From positions 124,001-188,000 of the forward strand of contig NZ_AUAW01000004.1 in NCBI RefSeq assembly GCF_000428925.1: 64,000 nucleotides of DNA. The letters are read 5' to 3'. Position 1 is the first letter of the stretch; each line of letters opens with the position of its first letter. Positions 25,354 through 35,073 of this stretch are shown in pieces. The translations under genes were made by a program, and so were the position numbers. This DNA is from Furfurilactobacillus rossiae DSM 15814. Its GTDB lineage: Bacteria; Bacillota; Bacilli; Lactobacillales; Lactobacillaceae. The notes below the pieces were generated by a model that searched no databases, was not told the DNA's origin, and saw only the letters and a list, made by a program, of their open reading frames with translations.

Positions 25354-26013
25354 ATGGGTCTGTTAGAAGTATCGTCTTCTTCAAAATGGCGTTGGTGGAC
25401 GTCAATTAGTTTACTGGTTATCTTTGCGGTGTTAGCAGAGAGTGTCAAGCTACAGTCAGGGTTTATCACTGGCGTTGACCAAGGGTTTGCAACCTCCTTC
25501 GCCAGTTGGCAAACATCCTCGAAGACAGCATTGTTTGTTTTAATCTCTAAATTTGGTAGTCCAGTAGTCGCCACGATTGCTGCACTCGCATTGATTCTGT
25601 GGTTGTGGTGGCAACGAGAGCGAATCGCCGCTGGTATCAGTTTCCTTATTTACTTCGGTGGTAATGCAATCGCATTGCTGGTTAAGTACATGGTTGGTCG
25701 TGTGCGCCCGACACATGAGTTAGTTGCAGATAACGGCTTTAGCTTTCCCAGTGGGCATGTGTTTTCCAGTACATTATTGATTCTGTTGCTATTATTGGTT
25801 TTGGGTCATTATTTGAAATTTAAACCGCAATTATTTGCGACAATAATTGCGGTCATCTGGTTGGTTATATTAATGATTGCCCGTGTGTATCTGCGCAATC
25901 ACTTTGCTACTGATGTTGTGGGCTCCGTACTACTGGCTGGCGGTTGGTTATTGCTGAGTCAACAGCTGATTACGGAAGTTATAAAGCGAATACCTAGTTT
26001 GCAGCAATCCTAA
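25354..26013 (+). CDS. PAP2 family phosphatase
   Basis: A 219-residue membrane phosphatase with six helices and all three PAP2 motifs: KYMVGRVRPT, PSGHVFSS and ARVYLRNHFATDVVG. Enzymes of this type remove phosphate from undecaprenyl pyrophosphate or phosphatidic acid on the outer face of the membrane. Its place after the prenyl-phosphate glycosyltransferase favours the carrier-recycling role. Confidence 0.9.
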   Translation: MGLLEVSSSSKWRWWTSISLLVIFAVLAESVKLQSGFITGVDQGFATSFASWQTSSKTALFVLISKFGSPVVATIAALALILWLWWQRERIAAGISFLIYFGGNAIALLVKYMVGRVRPTHELVADNGFSFPSGHVFSSTLLILLLLLVLGHYLKFKPQLFATIIAVIWLVILMIARVYLRNHFATDVVGSVLLAGGWLLLSQQLITEVIKRIPSLQQS

Positions 26014-26026
26014 GGGGATGTTAAGC

Positions 26027-26272
26027 ATGTTTGATGATGAGAATATTATTGAAAAAGCTATGGAATTTGTACTGGTTAGGACGAAACCGGAATATTTAAA
26101 CGAAATGATAAGCATTCTTGATGAGTTAGTTGTTGAGGCACGTGCAACGCGTAATATTGCTGTGCTAATTGAGTTGCCAACGGTTCAAAGTCGCATGATC
26201 AAACCAGAATATGTGGATGAAGTGAACACGATTAAGCATTATTTTGGTCAGCACCCGTTGGCAATGAGTTAG
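26027..26272 (+). CDS. Hypothetical protein, 81 aa
   Basis: A small acidic, mostly helical soluble protein starting MFDDENIIEKAMEFVLVRTK. AAGGGG lies 9 bases before the chosen ATG; the ATG at 26018 is too near that site. It is probably co-transcribed with the PAP2 gene 13 bases upstream. No family is recognised. Confidence 0.55.
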   Translation: MFDDENIIEKAMEFVLVRTKPEYLNEMISILDELVVEARATRNIAVLIELPTVQSRMIKPEYVDEVNTIKHYFGQHPLAMS

Positions 26273-26286
26273 TTAAGCAGGTGCTG

Positions 26287-26451
26287 TTAGTGCAATCCGT
26301 GCTGAGCCATTTTTGCGAATTCCTCCGGGTCAACAAAAAAGGTGACTTCACTGGTTTCTGGATTCACTCTTGGGTGCACGTTAACACTGATAGGTAAAAC
26401 CTTATCCTGATTTTCTATTGTCAGTTTGAATATGCTGCCCCAAGCGTACAT
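26287..26451 (-). CDS. Small ORF, 54 aa, possibly longer through an A7 run
   Basis: An uninterrupted minus-strand frame below common length cut-offs, reading MYAWGSIFKLTIENQD, later VNVHPRVNPETSEVTFF and ending DPEEFAKMAQHGLH. The alternation of hydrophobic and polar residues looks protein-like. The ATG at 26451 has no good ribosome binding site. A better-placed ATG (26471, with AAGGGAG upstream) lies one frame off, separated by a run of seven A, so an indel or slippage could join them. Function unknown. Confidence 0.4.
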   Translation of the reverse strand: MYAWGSIFKLTIENQDKVLPISVNVHPRVNPETSEVTFFVDPEEFAKMAQHGLH

Positions 26452-26537
26452 TTTGCAATCTTTTTTTCCATGATGTCGAGTTGCTCCCTTATTTTTTAAT
26501 GTAGCACGTTTAATCTAGTCCTAGGGGTTATCAAAAT

Positions 26538-26588
26538 AAAGCAAGTCATTTCAGCGATGTGGTCTAAACGCCGAGATGACTTGCTTTT
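26538..26588. terminator. Intrinsic terminator of the giant surface protein gene
   Basis: Stem AAAGCAAGTCAT / ATGACTTGCTTTT with about 25 bases between; A and T flanks on both strands. On the minus strand the arm is followed by TTTATTTT. Confidence 0.75.
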
Positions 26589-26639
26589 GAAATTCTGAAT
26601 ATTAATACATTAATGTCTGTAGCTTGCTATTGTCTGAGG

Positions 26640-29600
26640 CTAACGTTTTCTGATGAAGCGGTAAGCGGCGGCAATTGCGCCAATCAGTAATCCAGCACCG
26701 AGGATTGAAACAACTGTGGCCCGTTGCTGATCTGTCAGTGGGAGAACGCCTGATTTATCACGTTGAGTCTGATTAGTCGTTTGAGATCCTGAACGGCCTG
26801 AGGTGGTGCCACTACCTGATTGAGGAGCAATGGCACGTGGTCCATTAACGGTTCCACTTGTTACAGAGCGTCCGTTTGAGCCGGCCCCACTGGTACCAGT
26901 TGTACCGGTCATACCTGAGCCGGTCGTTTTTGAACCAGTCGATCCTGAACCAGTTGAGCCAGTGTTACCGGAACCTGAACCGCCTTGACCAGTCATAGCT
27001 GATCCTGAACGACCCGTTTGCCCGGTGGTACCAGAAGTAGTGCCAGGGCCCGTGGAATTAGATCCGGTTGCGCCTGTCCCACTGTTACCGGTGGATGTTT
27101 GTCCACCAGAGCCTTGACCAGCTCCGTTTCCGGCACTACCAGAACCAGTGTTTCCAGAGCCGCCGGTGTTACCCGCCCCAGCGTTACCTGACCCATCGCT
27201 GTTTCCAGTGCCTGGGTTACCGGGTGTGCCGGGTTGACCGCTACCAACTGTAACGCTCACTGGTGTGCTGTCCTTAGTGTTGTCGCCATTAGCAGCCACA
27301 ATTTTAACGGACAGCGTTTGACCATCAGTTAAACCGTCAATTGGAATGGAGAAGGTACCATCTGCATTCACTGGTGCAGTTTTGGTTGAGCCATCAGGCA
27401 ACGTCACCACTGCGGTAAACGTTGTCCCATCGGGTACTGGTGTTGTGACATTGGCATTCCCAGTCACGGCAGTGTCACCGGTATTAACTGGATTAACGGT
27501 TGGTGTTCCCACATTGTAATCATCCAGTGGATTCGTTACATTTGGCTGACTAACAGTGATTGAAACGGGAGCACTATCCTTGGTATTGTCACCATTGGTA
27601 GCGACAATCTTGACATTCACCGTTTGACCAGGTGTCAGGGCACCAGTGTCGATGTTAAAGGAACCATCAGGATTCACAGTACCAGTTTTTGTCGAGCCAT
27701 CTGGTAGTGTTGCGACCGCAGTAAACGTGGTGCCGTCTGGTACTGGTGTTGTAATGTTTGCGTTCCCAGTCACGTTGGTGTCACCGCCCTTAGCAGGGTT
27801 TACGGTTGGGGCGCCAACGTTATAACCATCCAATGGATTCGTTGGGTTGGTTGGGTCACCGGCTTCAACAGTTACGGAAGCAGGGGAACTGTCTTTCGTA
27901 TAATCTCCGTTTACAGCTTGCAGTTTGACAGATACGATTTGGCCAGTAGATAAGGCACCTGTGTCTACTGTGAATGTGGCCTTGTCGCCGTTAACCGTTG
28001 CGTCGACGGTTTTGGTTGAACCATCTGGTAAAGTAGCAATGGCCTTAAACGTGGTTCCATCAGGAATTGGTGTGGTTAATGTGGCTGATCCAGAGACGCT
28101 GGTGTCGCCATTTTTCGCCGGATTCAGCGTTGGTGTTGTGACGTTGTAGTTTGTTAATGGATCTTCGAAAGTCGGATCAGACTTACCGACGAAGAAGGTA
28201 ACTGGCAAACTATTCTTAGTGTTTTCTCCGTTAGTGGCAACGATTTTGACACTGATTTCTTCACGGGCAGTCAGTGTGCCGGAGTCAATTGAGAATGAGC
28301 CATCGTCCTTAACAACTGCCGATTTTTGAACGCCTCCTGGTAGGGTTGCGACTGCCATAAATGTCGTGCCTTCAGGGTAACCAGGATTGATGTTGGCATT
28401 ACCGTCAATTGTCGTGTTGCCTTCTACTGCTGGTTCAACAGTTGGAACGTTAACGGTATAGCCATCCAGTGGATTACTTTGGTCGGCTTGGTCAACAACG
28501 ATACCTGTTGGCAAACTATCTTTGGTGTTATCGCCGTTGGTTGCCTGAATCTTCACGTTGATTTGCTGACCGGCTGTTAGCGTCCCAGTGTCAATTGAGT
28601 AGGAGCCGTCACCGTTAACGGTAGCTGCTTTTGTACTTCCGTCAGGTAGGGTAGCGATGGCTTCAAACGTTGTCCCATCAGGAATTGACGTATTGAAGTT
28701 GGCATTACCAGTTACGGTAATTTCACCAGCCTTGGCTGGGTTAACAGTTGGTGCATTAACGGTGTAACCGTCCAGTGGATTGGCCGGATTAGTTGCTTCA
28801 ACAGTTGTTGAGGCTTCAGCTCCATCCTTTGTGTTGTCGCCGTTAACTGCCTGTAGTTTGGCAGATACCACTTGGCCGGTCATTAATGTTCCAGTATCAG
28901 CTGTAAACATCGCATTGACGCCATCAACATTTGCATTAACCGTTTTAGTCGTGTTGTCTGGTAATGTCAGAATGGCTTTAAACGTGGTGCCCTCTGGAAT
29001 CGGAGCTGTCAGTACAGCTGACCCTGAAACACTGGTATCGCCGTTCTTAGGTGTGATAAATGTTGGTGTTGCCACTTCGTAGTCAGCCAATGGATTTTCG
29101 GCTTCGCTAACAGTCATATCTGTTGGTGTACTATCTTTGGTTGCGTCACCGTTTTTAGCTTGAATCTTGACGCTAATGGCTTCCCCCGCTGGCAAAGCAC
29201 CCGAATTGATCGTGTAGGTACCATCAGGTTTGATCTCAGCTGTCTGTTGAACACCACCAGGAAGGGTAGCAACGGCTGTGAAAGTCGTACCATCCGGATA
29301 AGGTGTGTTCAAGTTGGCATTCCCAGTAATCGTTGTGTCACCGGCCTTCGCTGGGTTCACTTCGGGTGCATTAACGGTGTAGTCGTCAAAGGCATTAGCC
29401 ACAACAGTTGTCGTTGCTGGTGATCCGTCCTTCGTGTTGTCGCCGTTGACTGCTTGAAGTTTGACAGAAATTTCTTGCCCTGTCCGCAGTGAACCGGTGT
29501 TAATGGTAAACGAAGCTTGACCGTCAATTACGGTAACTTCACCGGTGATTGGTCGGCCACTCGGCAGGGTTGCGACCGCTTTAAACGTTGTTCCCGCAGG

Positions 29601-31619
29601 AATTGGTTCCGTTAATGTGGCTGTGCCAGAAACACTTGTCTCACCGTTCTTAGGCGTCGTCAATGTCGGTGTCGCAACGTCGTAATCAGCAATTGGGTTT
29701 GTGACCACGGCCTTGCCGACGGTGATGTCAGTGCCAGTACTGTCCTTGGTGGCGGCGCCATTTTTCGCTTGGATACGAACGCTAATGTCTTCACCTTCTG
29801 TTAATCCACCGGAGTTGATTGTGTAACTACCATCTGGACTAACCTCTGCTGTTTTCTCAATGCCACCAGGGAGTGTTGCGATAGCGGTAAACGTCGTGCC
29901 TGAAGGGTAAGGTTCGTTTAAATTAGCGTTCCCTTTAATCATTGCATCGCCATCGTTTGCTGGGTCAACACTTGGTGCGGCAACCGTGTAGTCTTTAAGC
30001 GGATCTTCCGCTTGAACGGTTACTGACCGAGGCAGGCCATCCTTCTTAAAGCCAGCATTTTCGGCTTGTACTTTAACGGAAACTACATCGTTAGCGTTCA
30101 ATGCACCAGTGCCAATTGTAAACGTGCCAGTGGTGCCATTTATAGTGATGTTAGCTTCCTTTTCAACACCGCCAGACAGTGTTGCGATGGCTTTAAATGT
30201 TGTCTCAGGCGGAATAGGTTCTGAAATGTCAATGTTTCCCGAAATACTGGTATCGCCGGCCGTAGCAGGGTCAAGATTCGGTACATTAACCGTGTAATTT
30301 TGCAGCGGGTTAGTCGGGTCAACATCATGGACGACCACGCTCGCTGCGCCACCGGTCTTGGTGTTGGTGCCATTAACTGCTTGCAACTTGACGGATATTT
30401 CTTGACCAGCCGTTAACTTGCCGGTATCCACGTTGAACGAAGCGTGATTGCCGTCAACAACGACATCGCCTGTCACCGTGCTACCACCAGGCAGTGTGGC
30501 AATCGCTTTAAATGTGGTTCCATCAGGAATTGGTTCTGTCAGTGTCGCATTACCAGAAACGCTGGTATCACCAGCTGTTGCTGGATTCAACGTTGGGGTG
30601 GCGACCGTATAATTTTCCAGCGGATTTTGGGGTGTGACTGCAAATTGGAGGTTAACAGCATCACCTTCGCTGCTTAGCAGGTCAATGTCCACGGCACCAT
30701 TACTGGATAGAACACCGTAAACTTTTGTGTTGGCCGCGGTTGGTTCACTTACAGTCGTTGTCAAACGTGCGGTAGTGTGACCAAGCAAGTTAACATTCAG
30801 TAAGTTATTCAGCAGGTTGCTTGATACCCCGATAATCGGGTTTAATACGTTAAGTAGTGCTTGCAATGCTCCACGCAGGGTTGCTGTTAGCGGGTTAGAG
30901 GCTGGCAATGCGTTCAGTGCGTTTTGCACGTCAGCGATAATTAAGCCAGTTTGACTCTTAACATAGTTGCCCAAGCCATCTGTTACATCAGCCGTAATAC
31001 GGTCGTTTGTCACGGTACCAGCAACGTTGGCATGATAAGTGCCTAATGGTTGTGCACTAGTTAGCCGATTCAATGCGTTTTGAACGGCTTTTAATTCTGG
31101 TGATCCGGTTCCTAGTGCGGAGAGTGCGGTTTGAACCAGCGCAACTTCGGCACTAACACCTGGAATCTTAGACAGGTTAATGTCCGTTAATGCCGCATCT
31201 ACAGCAATGTTTGCGCCGCCGACAACCTTTCCACGAAGTTCAGGTGCCAGTCCGAAGACCATGATTTTTTTCGTTGCTAAACCGACATTGGCGACCCCTG
31301 TCCCGGTATAACTAAGGTCGAGGTCATAATTTCCTTGAGCGTTTTTCGTTTGTGGGTTAGCTTTATTAGTAGTCATTTGACCATTGGATAGCAAGCTAAC
31401 GTCAGCTAAGCCAGCTCTAGCCTGACGGGTTGTTTGTGGTTCGTTGATGGTGTCAGCTAAAGCAACACCACTTGGCACTGAGGCACTAAGTAGCATTAGT
31501 GTGGCACCGCATACATAAATGGACCGACGCAGGTTGCGTTTGAAATTAGCTCGAGATTCAGATGGTGATTTTTTTGACACCTTTTTGGGGGATTGCGTTG
31601 ACGCTTTTGTTTTAGACAT
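26640..31619 (-). CDS. Giant repeat surface protein, sortase-type anchor LPLTD
   Basis: A 1659-residue secreted protein. The ATG at 31619 has AAAGGAG 8 bases upstream. Order: long basic signal peptide to about residue 57 (cut after VALA), an N-terminal Asn/Leu-rich domain to about 325 resembling the adhesive domains of lactobacillal surface proteins, eleven tandem Ig-like repeats of about 100 residues (core PDGTTFKAIATLPDGSTKT ... VKIQAxNGDNTKDS), a Gly/Ser/Thr stalk of roughly 170 residues, then LPLTD, a membrane helix and RFIRKR. The sortase motif has Asp instead of Gly at the last position. Likely an adhesin or matrix protein on the cell wall. Confidence 0.85.
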   Translation of the reverse strand: MSKTKASTQSPKKVSKKSPSESRANFKRNLRRSIYVCGATLMLLSASVPSGVALADTINEPQTTRQARAGLADVSLLSNGQMTTNKANPQTKNAQGNYDLDLSYTGTGVANVGLATKKIMVFGLAPELRGKVVGGANIAVDAALTDINLSKIPGVSAEVALVQTALSALGTGSPELKAVQNALNRLTSAQPLGTYHANVAGTVTNDRITADVTDGLGNYVKSQTGLIIADVQNALNALPASNPLTATLRGALQALLNVLNPIIGVSSNLLNNLLNVNLLGHTTARLTTTVSEPTAANTKVYGVLSSNGAVDIDLLSSEGDAVNLQFAVTPQNPLENYTVATPTLNPATAGDTSVSGNATLTEPIPDGTTFKAIATLPGGSTVTGDVVVDGNHASFNVDTGKLTAGQEISVKLQAVNGTNTKTGGAASVVVHDVDPTNPLQNYTVNVPNLDPATAGDTSISGNIDISEPIPPETTFKAIATLSGGVEKEANITINGTTGTFTIGTGALNANDVVSVKVQAENAGFKKDGLPRSVTVQAEDPLKDYTVAAPSVDPANDGDAMIKGNANLNEPYPSGTTFTAIATLPGGIEKTAEVSPDGSYTINSGGLTEGEDISVRIQAKNGAATKDSTGTDITVGKAVVTNPIADYDVATPTLTTPKNGETSVSGTATLTEPIPAGTTFKAVATLPSGRPITGEVTVIDGQASFTINTGSLRTGQEISVKLQAVNGDNTKDGSPATTTVVANAFDDYTVNAPEVNPAKAGDTTITGNANLNTPYPDGTTFTAVATLPGGVQQTAEIKPDGTYTINSGALPAGEAISVKIQAKNGDATKDSTPTDMTVSEAENPLADYEVATPTFITPKNGDTSVSGSAVLTAPIPEGTTFKAILTLPDNTTKTVNANVDGVNAMFTADTGTLMTGQVVSAKLQAVNGDNTKDGAEASTTVEATNPANPLDGYTVNAPTVNPAKAGEITVTGNANFNTSIPDGTTFEAIATLPDGSTKAATVNGDGSYSIDTGTLTAGQQINVKIQATNGDNTKDSLPTGIVVDQADQSNPLDGYTVNVPTVEPAVEGNTTIDGNANINPGYPEGTTFMAVATLPGGVQKSAVVKDDGSFSIDSGTLTAREEISVKIVATNGENTKNSLPVTFFVGKSDPTFEDPLTNYNVTTPTLNPAKNGDTSVSGSATLTTPIPDGTTFKAIATLPDGSTKTVDATVNGDKATFTVDTGALSTGQIVSVKLQAVNGDYTKDSSPASVTVEAGDPTNPTNPLDGYNVGAPTVNPAKGGDTNVTGNANITTPVPDGTTFTAVATLPDGSTKTGTVNPDGSFNIDTGALTPGQTVNVKIVATNGDNTKDSAPVSITVSQPNVTNPLDDYNVGTPTVNPVNTGDTAVTGNANVTTPVPDGTTFTAVVTLPDGSTKTAPVNADGTFSIPIDGLTDGQTLSVKIVAANGDNTKDSTPVSVTVGSGQPGTPGNPGTGNSDGSGNAGAGNTGGSGNTGSGSAGNGAGQGSGGQTSTGNSGTGATGSNSTGPGTTSGTTGQTGRSGSAMTGQGGSGSGNTGSTGSGSTGSKTTGSGMTGTTGTSGAGSNGRSVTSGTVNGPRAIAPQSGSGTTSGRSGSQTTNQTQRDKSGVLPLTDQQRATVVSILGAGLLIGAIAAAYRFIRKR
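29720..30640 (-). repeat. Part of an array of eleven Ig-like protein repeats
   Basis: The whole array spans about 27250-30640 on the minus strand with a period near 300 bases. Repeats come in two flavours: one with a KAIATLP...GxxxFTVDTGxLxTGQxxSVKLQAVN pattern and one with TAVATLPGG...YTINSGxLxxGExxSVKIQAKN, loosely alternating in the N-terminal part and becoming more uniform toward the stalk. The nearly identical units invite recombination and length variation. Confidence 0.6.
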
Positions 31620-31637
31620 GACGTAGTCTCCTTTCGC

Positions 31638-31695
31638 GGCCCAAGTGGGCAACACATTGCTAAATGTTTACCTGACGCCCACATGTTTTGGGGCC
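31638..31695 (-). promoter_or_regulatory. Long stem-loop in the surface protein 5' leader
   Basis: On the minus strand GGCCCCAA (31695-31688) and GTGGGC (31682-31677) pair with GCCCAC (31650-31645) and TTGGGCC (31644-31638), enclosing a smaller ACATT/AATGT hairpin. It ends 6 bases before the AAAGGAG ribosome binding site, so it may stabilise or gate translation of the very long mRNA. Confidence 0.6.
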
Positions 31696-31918
31696 TCGGC
31701 ATCACTCTGAATCGATCATGATCAATTAAAAATGACTACCCGTCGATAGTACCTGAATCGTAACAAGTAATTGTTCATAAGCAAAAACATATGCTTTTTA
31801 TAATTAAACTTTTAACGGTGAGTTCATATCGAAGTATGAAAATTATGGCATGACAGTGAACTGTTGATATAATGAACCGATAGGAAAATGTTGATTCGTA
31901 GTAGGAAAGGGGAGGAAA

Positions 31919-33064
31919 ATGTTCAAACAAAAAAGAATTTGGTTTGTAGTCCTCATCGTCCTGCTAGTCAGCACCTTAGCGTGGGGGACGTTGTATCATG
32001 AGGTGCAACGATCAACGAAAGTGGCACATCCAGTGTACAAAAGAAAACCGGCTGTTAAGCCAATTGCGAAATGGCAGAGTGCTAAAATACCGACGGCAAT
32101 TGACCACACACAGGCCGATTCGTTGGATAAAAAGATGCAATCAATTGATTTTGTCGGTTCCGTTCTTGTCGTTCGTGGCGGGAAAGTGGTATTTGAACGT
32201 CAATATGGAAATGCTAATGCAGCCCGAAAACGGCAGAATGGTGCAGATACGGCGTATGCTATCGCTTCAATTCAGAAAATAGCCACCGGGGCATTGGTCA
32301 TGCAACAAGTGCAGCAAAACCACCTGTCACTTTCTGACCACATCAGTAAATTTTATAAAGATGTTCCACACGGCAACGAAATTACGATTCGGCAAATGTT
32401 GGACATGACTTCTGGATTGACTTTGCCTGGACCACCAGGCCCGACTACGCCACAAACGGATAAGCAAATTGTGGATTATGATTTGCATCACTTAAAATTT
32501 AATCCACAGCTTTATAATCAGTGGCGTTATTCGCAAGTGAATTACAATATCTTGGCAGGAGTACTGACTAAACTGACGGGAAAGTCTTACGAGGCTTTGT
32601 TCAATCAGCAGGTTATTCGGCGCTTTAATTTGCGTCAAACTGTGTTTATGCCGTCTGACAACTCCCATGTTGCCGTATCTTACGCGGGCACTAAAACTGA
32701 CAATGTGGACTATGGTAAGGAAGTCGTAACGCCGGACGCAATGTGGCATGACGAGCTGGGAACCGGACGCATAGCGATGTCGGCGCGTGATTTGTACGTT
32801 ATGATCAGTCAAATTATGCAGGGTAAATTAATCTCCAAAACTTCTGTGAACCAGTTATACGAATCTGGTAGTCGTAGTACTTACGGTGGTGGCACGTACA
32901 ACATGTATGGTGCGGCAGTTAATCACGGGCTGGGCTACGGTTATCAAGGAATGTCGATTGTTTCAAAGGATGGGCAGAATGGTCTGATCATGCTAAGTAA
33001 TTCATTTCGTGCGAAACACAGTGTGAAGCCGTTTGCAGAACAACTGTATCTCAATTTATTTTAA
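31919..33064 (+). CDS. Membrane-anchored serine hydrolase (beta-lactamase/DD-peptidase fold)
   Basis: A 381-residue protein with an N-terminal membrane anchor (residues 5-25). The penicillin-binding fold is shown by SxxK in AYAIASIQKIATG (about residue 118), YxN in RYSQVNYNILAG (about 205) and a C-terminal HGLGYGYQGM loop. Family members are class C-like esterases, DD-carboxypeptidases or teichoic acid D-alanyl esterases. GGGGAGG is just upstream and TATAAT lies at 31868. Confidence 0.85.
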   Translation: MFKQKRIWFVVLIVLLVSTLAWGTLYHEVQRSTKVAHPVYKRKPAVKPIAKWQSAKIPTAIDHTQADSLDKKMQSIDFVGSVLVVRGGKVVFERQYGNANAARKRQNGADTAYAIASIQKIATGALVMQQVQQNHLSLSDHISKFYKDVPHGNEITIRQMLDMTSGLTLPGPPGPTTPQTDKQIVDYDLHHLKFNPQLYNQWRYSQVNYNILAGVLTKLTGKSYEALFNQQVIRRFNLRQTVFMPSDNSHVAVSYAGTKTDNVDYGKEVVTPDAMWHDELGTGRIAMSARDLYVMISQIMQGKLISKTSVNQLYESGSRSTYGGGTYNMYGAAVNHGLGYGYQGMSIVSKDGQNGLIMLSNSFRAKHSVKPFAEQLYLNLF

Positions 33065-33091
33065 AAATAGCAAACTAATTCACTGGTTAAC

Positions 33092-33138
33092 AAAAATTCC
33101 TCAAGCAACTTTATTAGTTGCACGAGGAATTTTCTTTT
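33092..33138 (+). terminator. Intrinsic terminator
   Basis: Stem AAAATTCCTC-AAGCAACT / AGTTGCACGAGGAATTTT with a 5-base loop, followed by CTTTTG, after the serine hydrolase. Confidence 0.85.
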
Positions 33139-33248
33139 GTCACCGTGTGATTAGCAGTAAAGTGGTATTTAACACACAAAACGAATAATAAATCAGCTAT
33201 AAAAAAGATTATCATGAAACAAGTAAATTCATTAGAGAGGATGTACCT

Positions 33249-35042
33249 ATGACGGGGACGAAGCGAACAAGTATTTGGCGTTTTTTAGGCGCTTTTTGGT
33301 ACTTCTTTAAACATTATTCATTTACAGCAATTATTGTATATGCCATTTTAATTCCGGTATTTTCTTGGCTGGGTGCTGGCATTTTACGTTGGAGTAATAT
33401 TCCATATTTGTCGTATACGAACGCCGTTTCAGTAGCAAAGGACCATCCGTGGGCGATGGTTAGTCTGCTCCTGCTATTGTTATTGATTGTTTTGGCAATT
33501 TACCTGCAGTTTGCTTATTTACTGTTGATGGTGGCTTATCGGCGAAAGGATCAACGACCAACTATCCGCCAGTTGGTTGCTCAGTTATGGCATAGATTGC
33601 CACGTTTATCACCCGGTACGTTTGGCTTTTTCTTGTTGTACTTCTTGTTAATTGTTCCGTTTGGCGGCAACTTCATCAGTACGCCGTTACTGGCAAAGGT
33701 TCAAATTCCCGACTTTATCGTTGAGTTCATCATGACCAAACCACTGTTAGTGGCAGCGTTGGTTCTACTGTATGTCGGCGCTTTCTATTTTGGAAACCGA
33801 TTATTTCTTGTTATTCCAATGTTGATGTTTGAGCAACAAACAGTTCGGCGGGCGGTTCGTGCATCGTGGCAACGGACTTGGGGCCGTTTCTGGTGGATCA
33901 CATTGAGGATCATTGGCATTATCGCCAGCATTTCGGTTCTGTATGGCATCATGTTAGGCGGTTTTTATTTTGGGCAACGGTGGTTTGATACTCAAGGACA
34001 CACAACTGCATTGAGCGCTGCGATTGTTAACTTTAATTTGTTAACGCTGGTCAACTACACGATTTCAATCCTCGCGACTGTGTGGGTATTGGACCTGAGT
34101 TTGCAACTGATGAAAGATTATGATGTCCACGCTTTTGATGGCCTGCCAGATTTGCCGCGAGTAAAGGCGAAGCCTTGGTGGCGGGTGGCTGTGCCAATTG
34201 CCTTCACAGTTGTTGCCATTGTGTTTGCAGGCTATGGTTACAGTTATTTTGCCGGATTATTGGTCGTAGATCCGCAAACGTTATCTCACCGAGGCGTTGA
34301 CGACGGCAATGGCGTGCAAAACACGGTGCAGGCATTAAAGAAAACACACAAGGAACACCCGACGTACGTTGAAATGGATATTCAAGAGACACGTGATCAT
34401 AAGTTTGTCGTCATGCACGACCCGAATTTAAGTACTTTGGCTGGTCAAAATAAACCGGTCGACAAACAAACGTTAACCGGTTTAACAAATACCACGATTC
34501 ATGAAAATGGGCATCAGACAAAGATTGATTCCTTCGATGATTATCTTCATGCTGCGCAACAAATACACCAAAAATTGTTAGTTGAAATCAAGTTGAATGC
34601 CGGGCAGAATAGGCGGGAACTCGTTAACCGGTTCATAAAGCGTTACGGGGATTCACTGCTTGCTCATCATGACATCATTCATTCATTGGACTATGGTGTT
34701 GTTGAACAGTTGAAGACTCAACGGCCAGCGCTGACGGTGGGATACATTCTGCCGTTTAACTTTATTGGCGTGCCGCAGACAAAAGCAGATTTTTACACGA
34801 TGGAGTACACGACCTTGAATGATCGGTTTGTCAGTGGCGCTCATCGGGAGCACAAAAAAGTGTTTGCGTGGACTGTGAACGATAGTGATTCGATGATAAA
34901 AGTGATGAACATGGATGCTGATGGGGTTATTACTGATCAGCTAAGCACGTTAAAACGTCAAATTAGGCAGCAACAGGGTGGGCGTGATTATGCCACTCAG
35001 CTACTGCAGTATGGCACTCAAGTGATTAGCGATAATCAATAG
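33249..35042 (+). CDS. Membrane glycerophosphodiester phosphodiesterase
   Basis: A 597-residue protein: N-terminal membrane domain with about seven helices (residues 15-340) and an extracellular GDPD barrel to the end. Catalytic features are visible: SHRGVDDGNG, YVEMDIQETRDHKFVVMHD, LLVEIKLN and the closing KVFAWTVND ... DADGVITD. It probably hydrolyses glycerophosphodiesters such as lipoteichoic acid or deacylated lipid fragments outside the cell. Full length for the family. Confidence 0.9.
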   Translation: MTGTKRTSIWRFLGAFWYFFKHYSFTAIIVYAILIPVFSWLGAGILRWSNIPYLSYTNAVSVAKDHPWAMVSLLLLLLLIVLAIYLQFAYLLLMVAYRRKDQRPTIRQLVAQLWHRLPRLSPGTFGFFLLYFLLIVPFGGNFISTPLLAKVQIPDFIVEFIMTKPLLVAALVLLYVGAFYFGNRLFLVIPMLMFEQQTVRRAVRASWQRTWGRFWWITLRIIGIIASISVLYGIMLGGFYFGQRWFDTQGHTTALSAAIVNFNLLTLVNYTISILATVWVLDLSLQLMKDYDVHAFDGLPDLPRVKAKPWWRVAVPIAFTVVAIVFAGYGYSYFAGLLVVDPQTLSHRGVDDGNGVQNTVQALKKTHKEHPTYVEMDIQETRDHKFVVMHDPNLSTLAGQNKPVDKQTLTGLTNTTIHENGHQTKIDSFDDYLHAAQQIHQKLLVEIKLNAGQNRRELVNRFIKRYGDSLLAHHDIIHSLDYGVVEQLKTQRPALTVGYILPFNFIGVPQTKADFYTMEYTTLNDRFVSGAHREHKKVFAWTVNDSDSMIKVMNMDADGVITDQLSTLKRQIRQQQGGRDYATQLLQYGTQVISDNQ

Positions 35043-35073
35043 TCGTTTGAGCTGAGAGCAAAGGGGATTGAGT

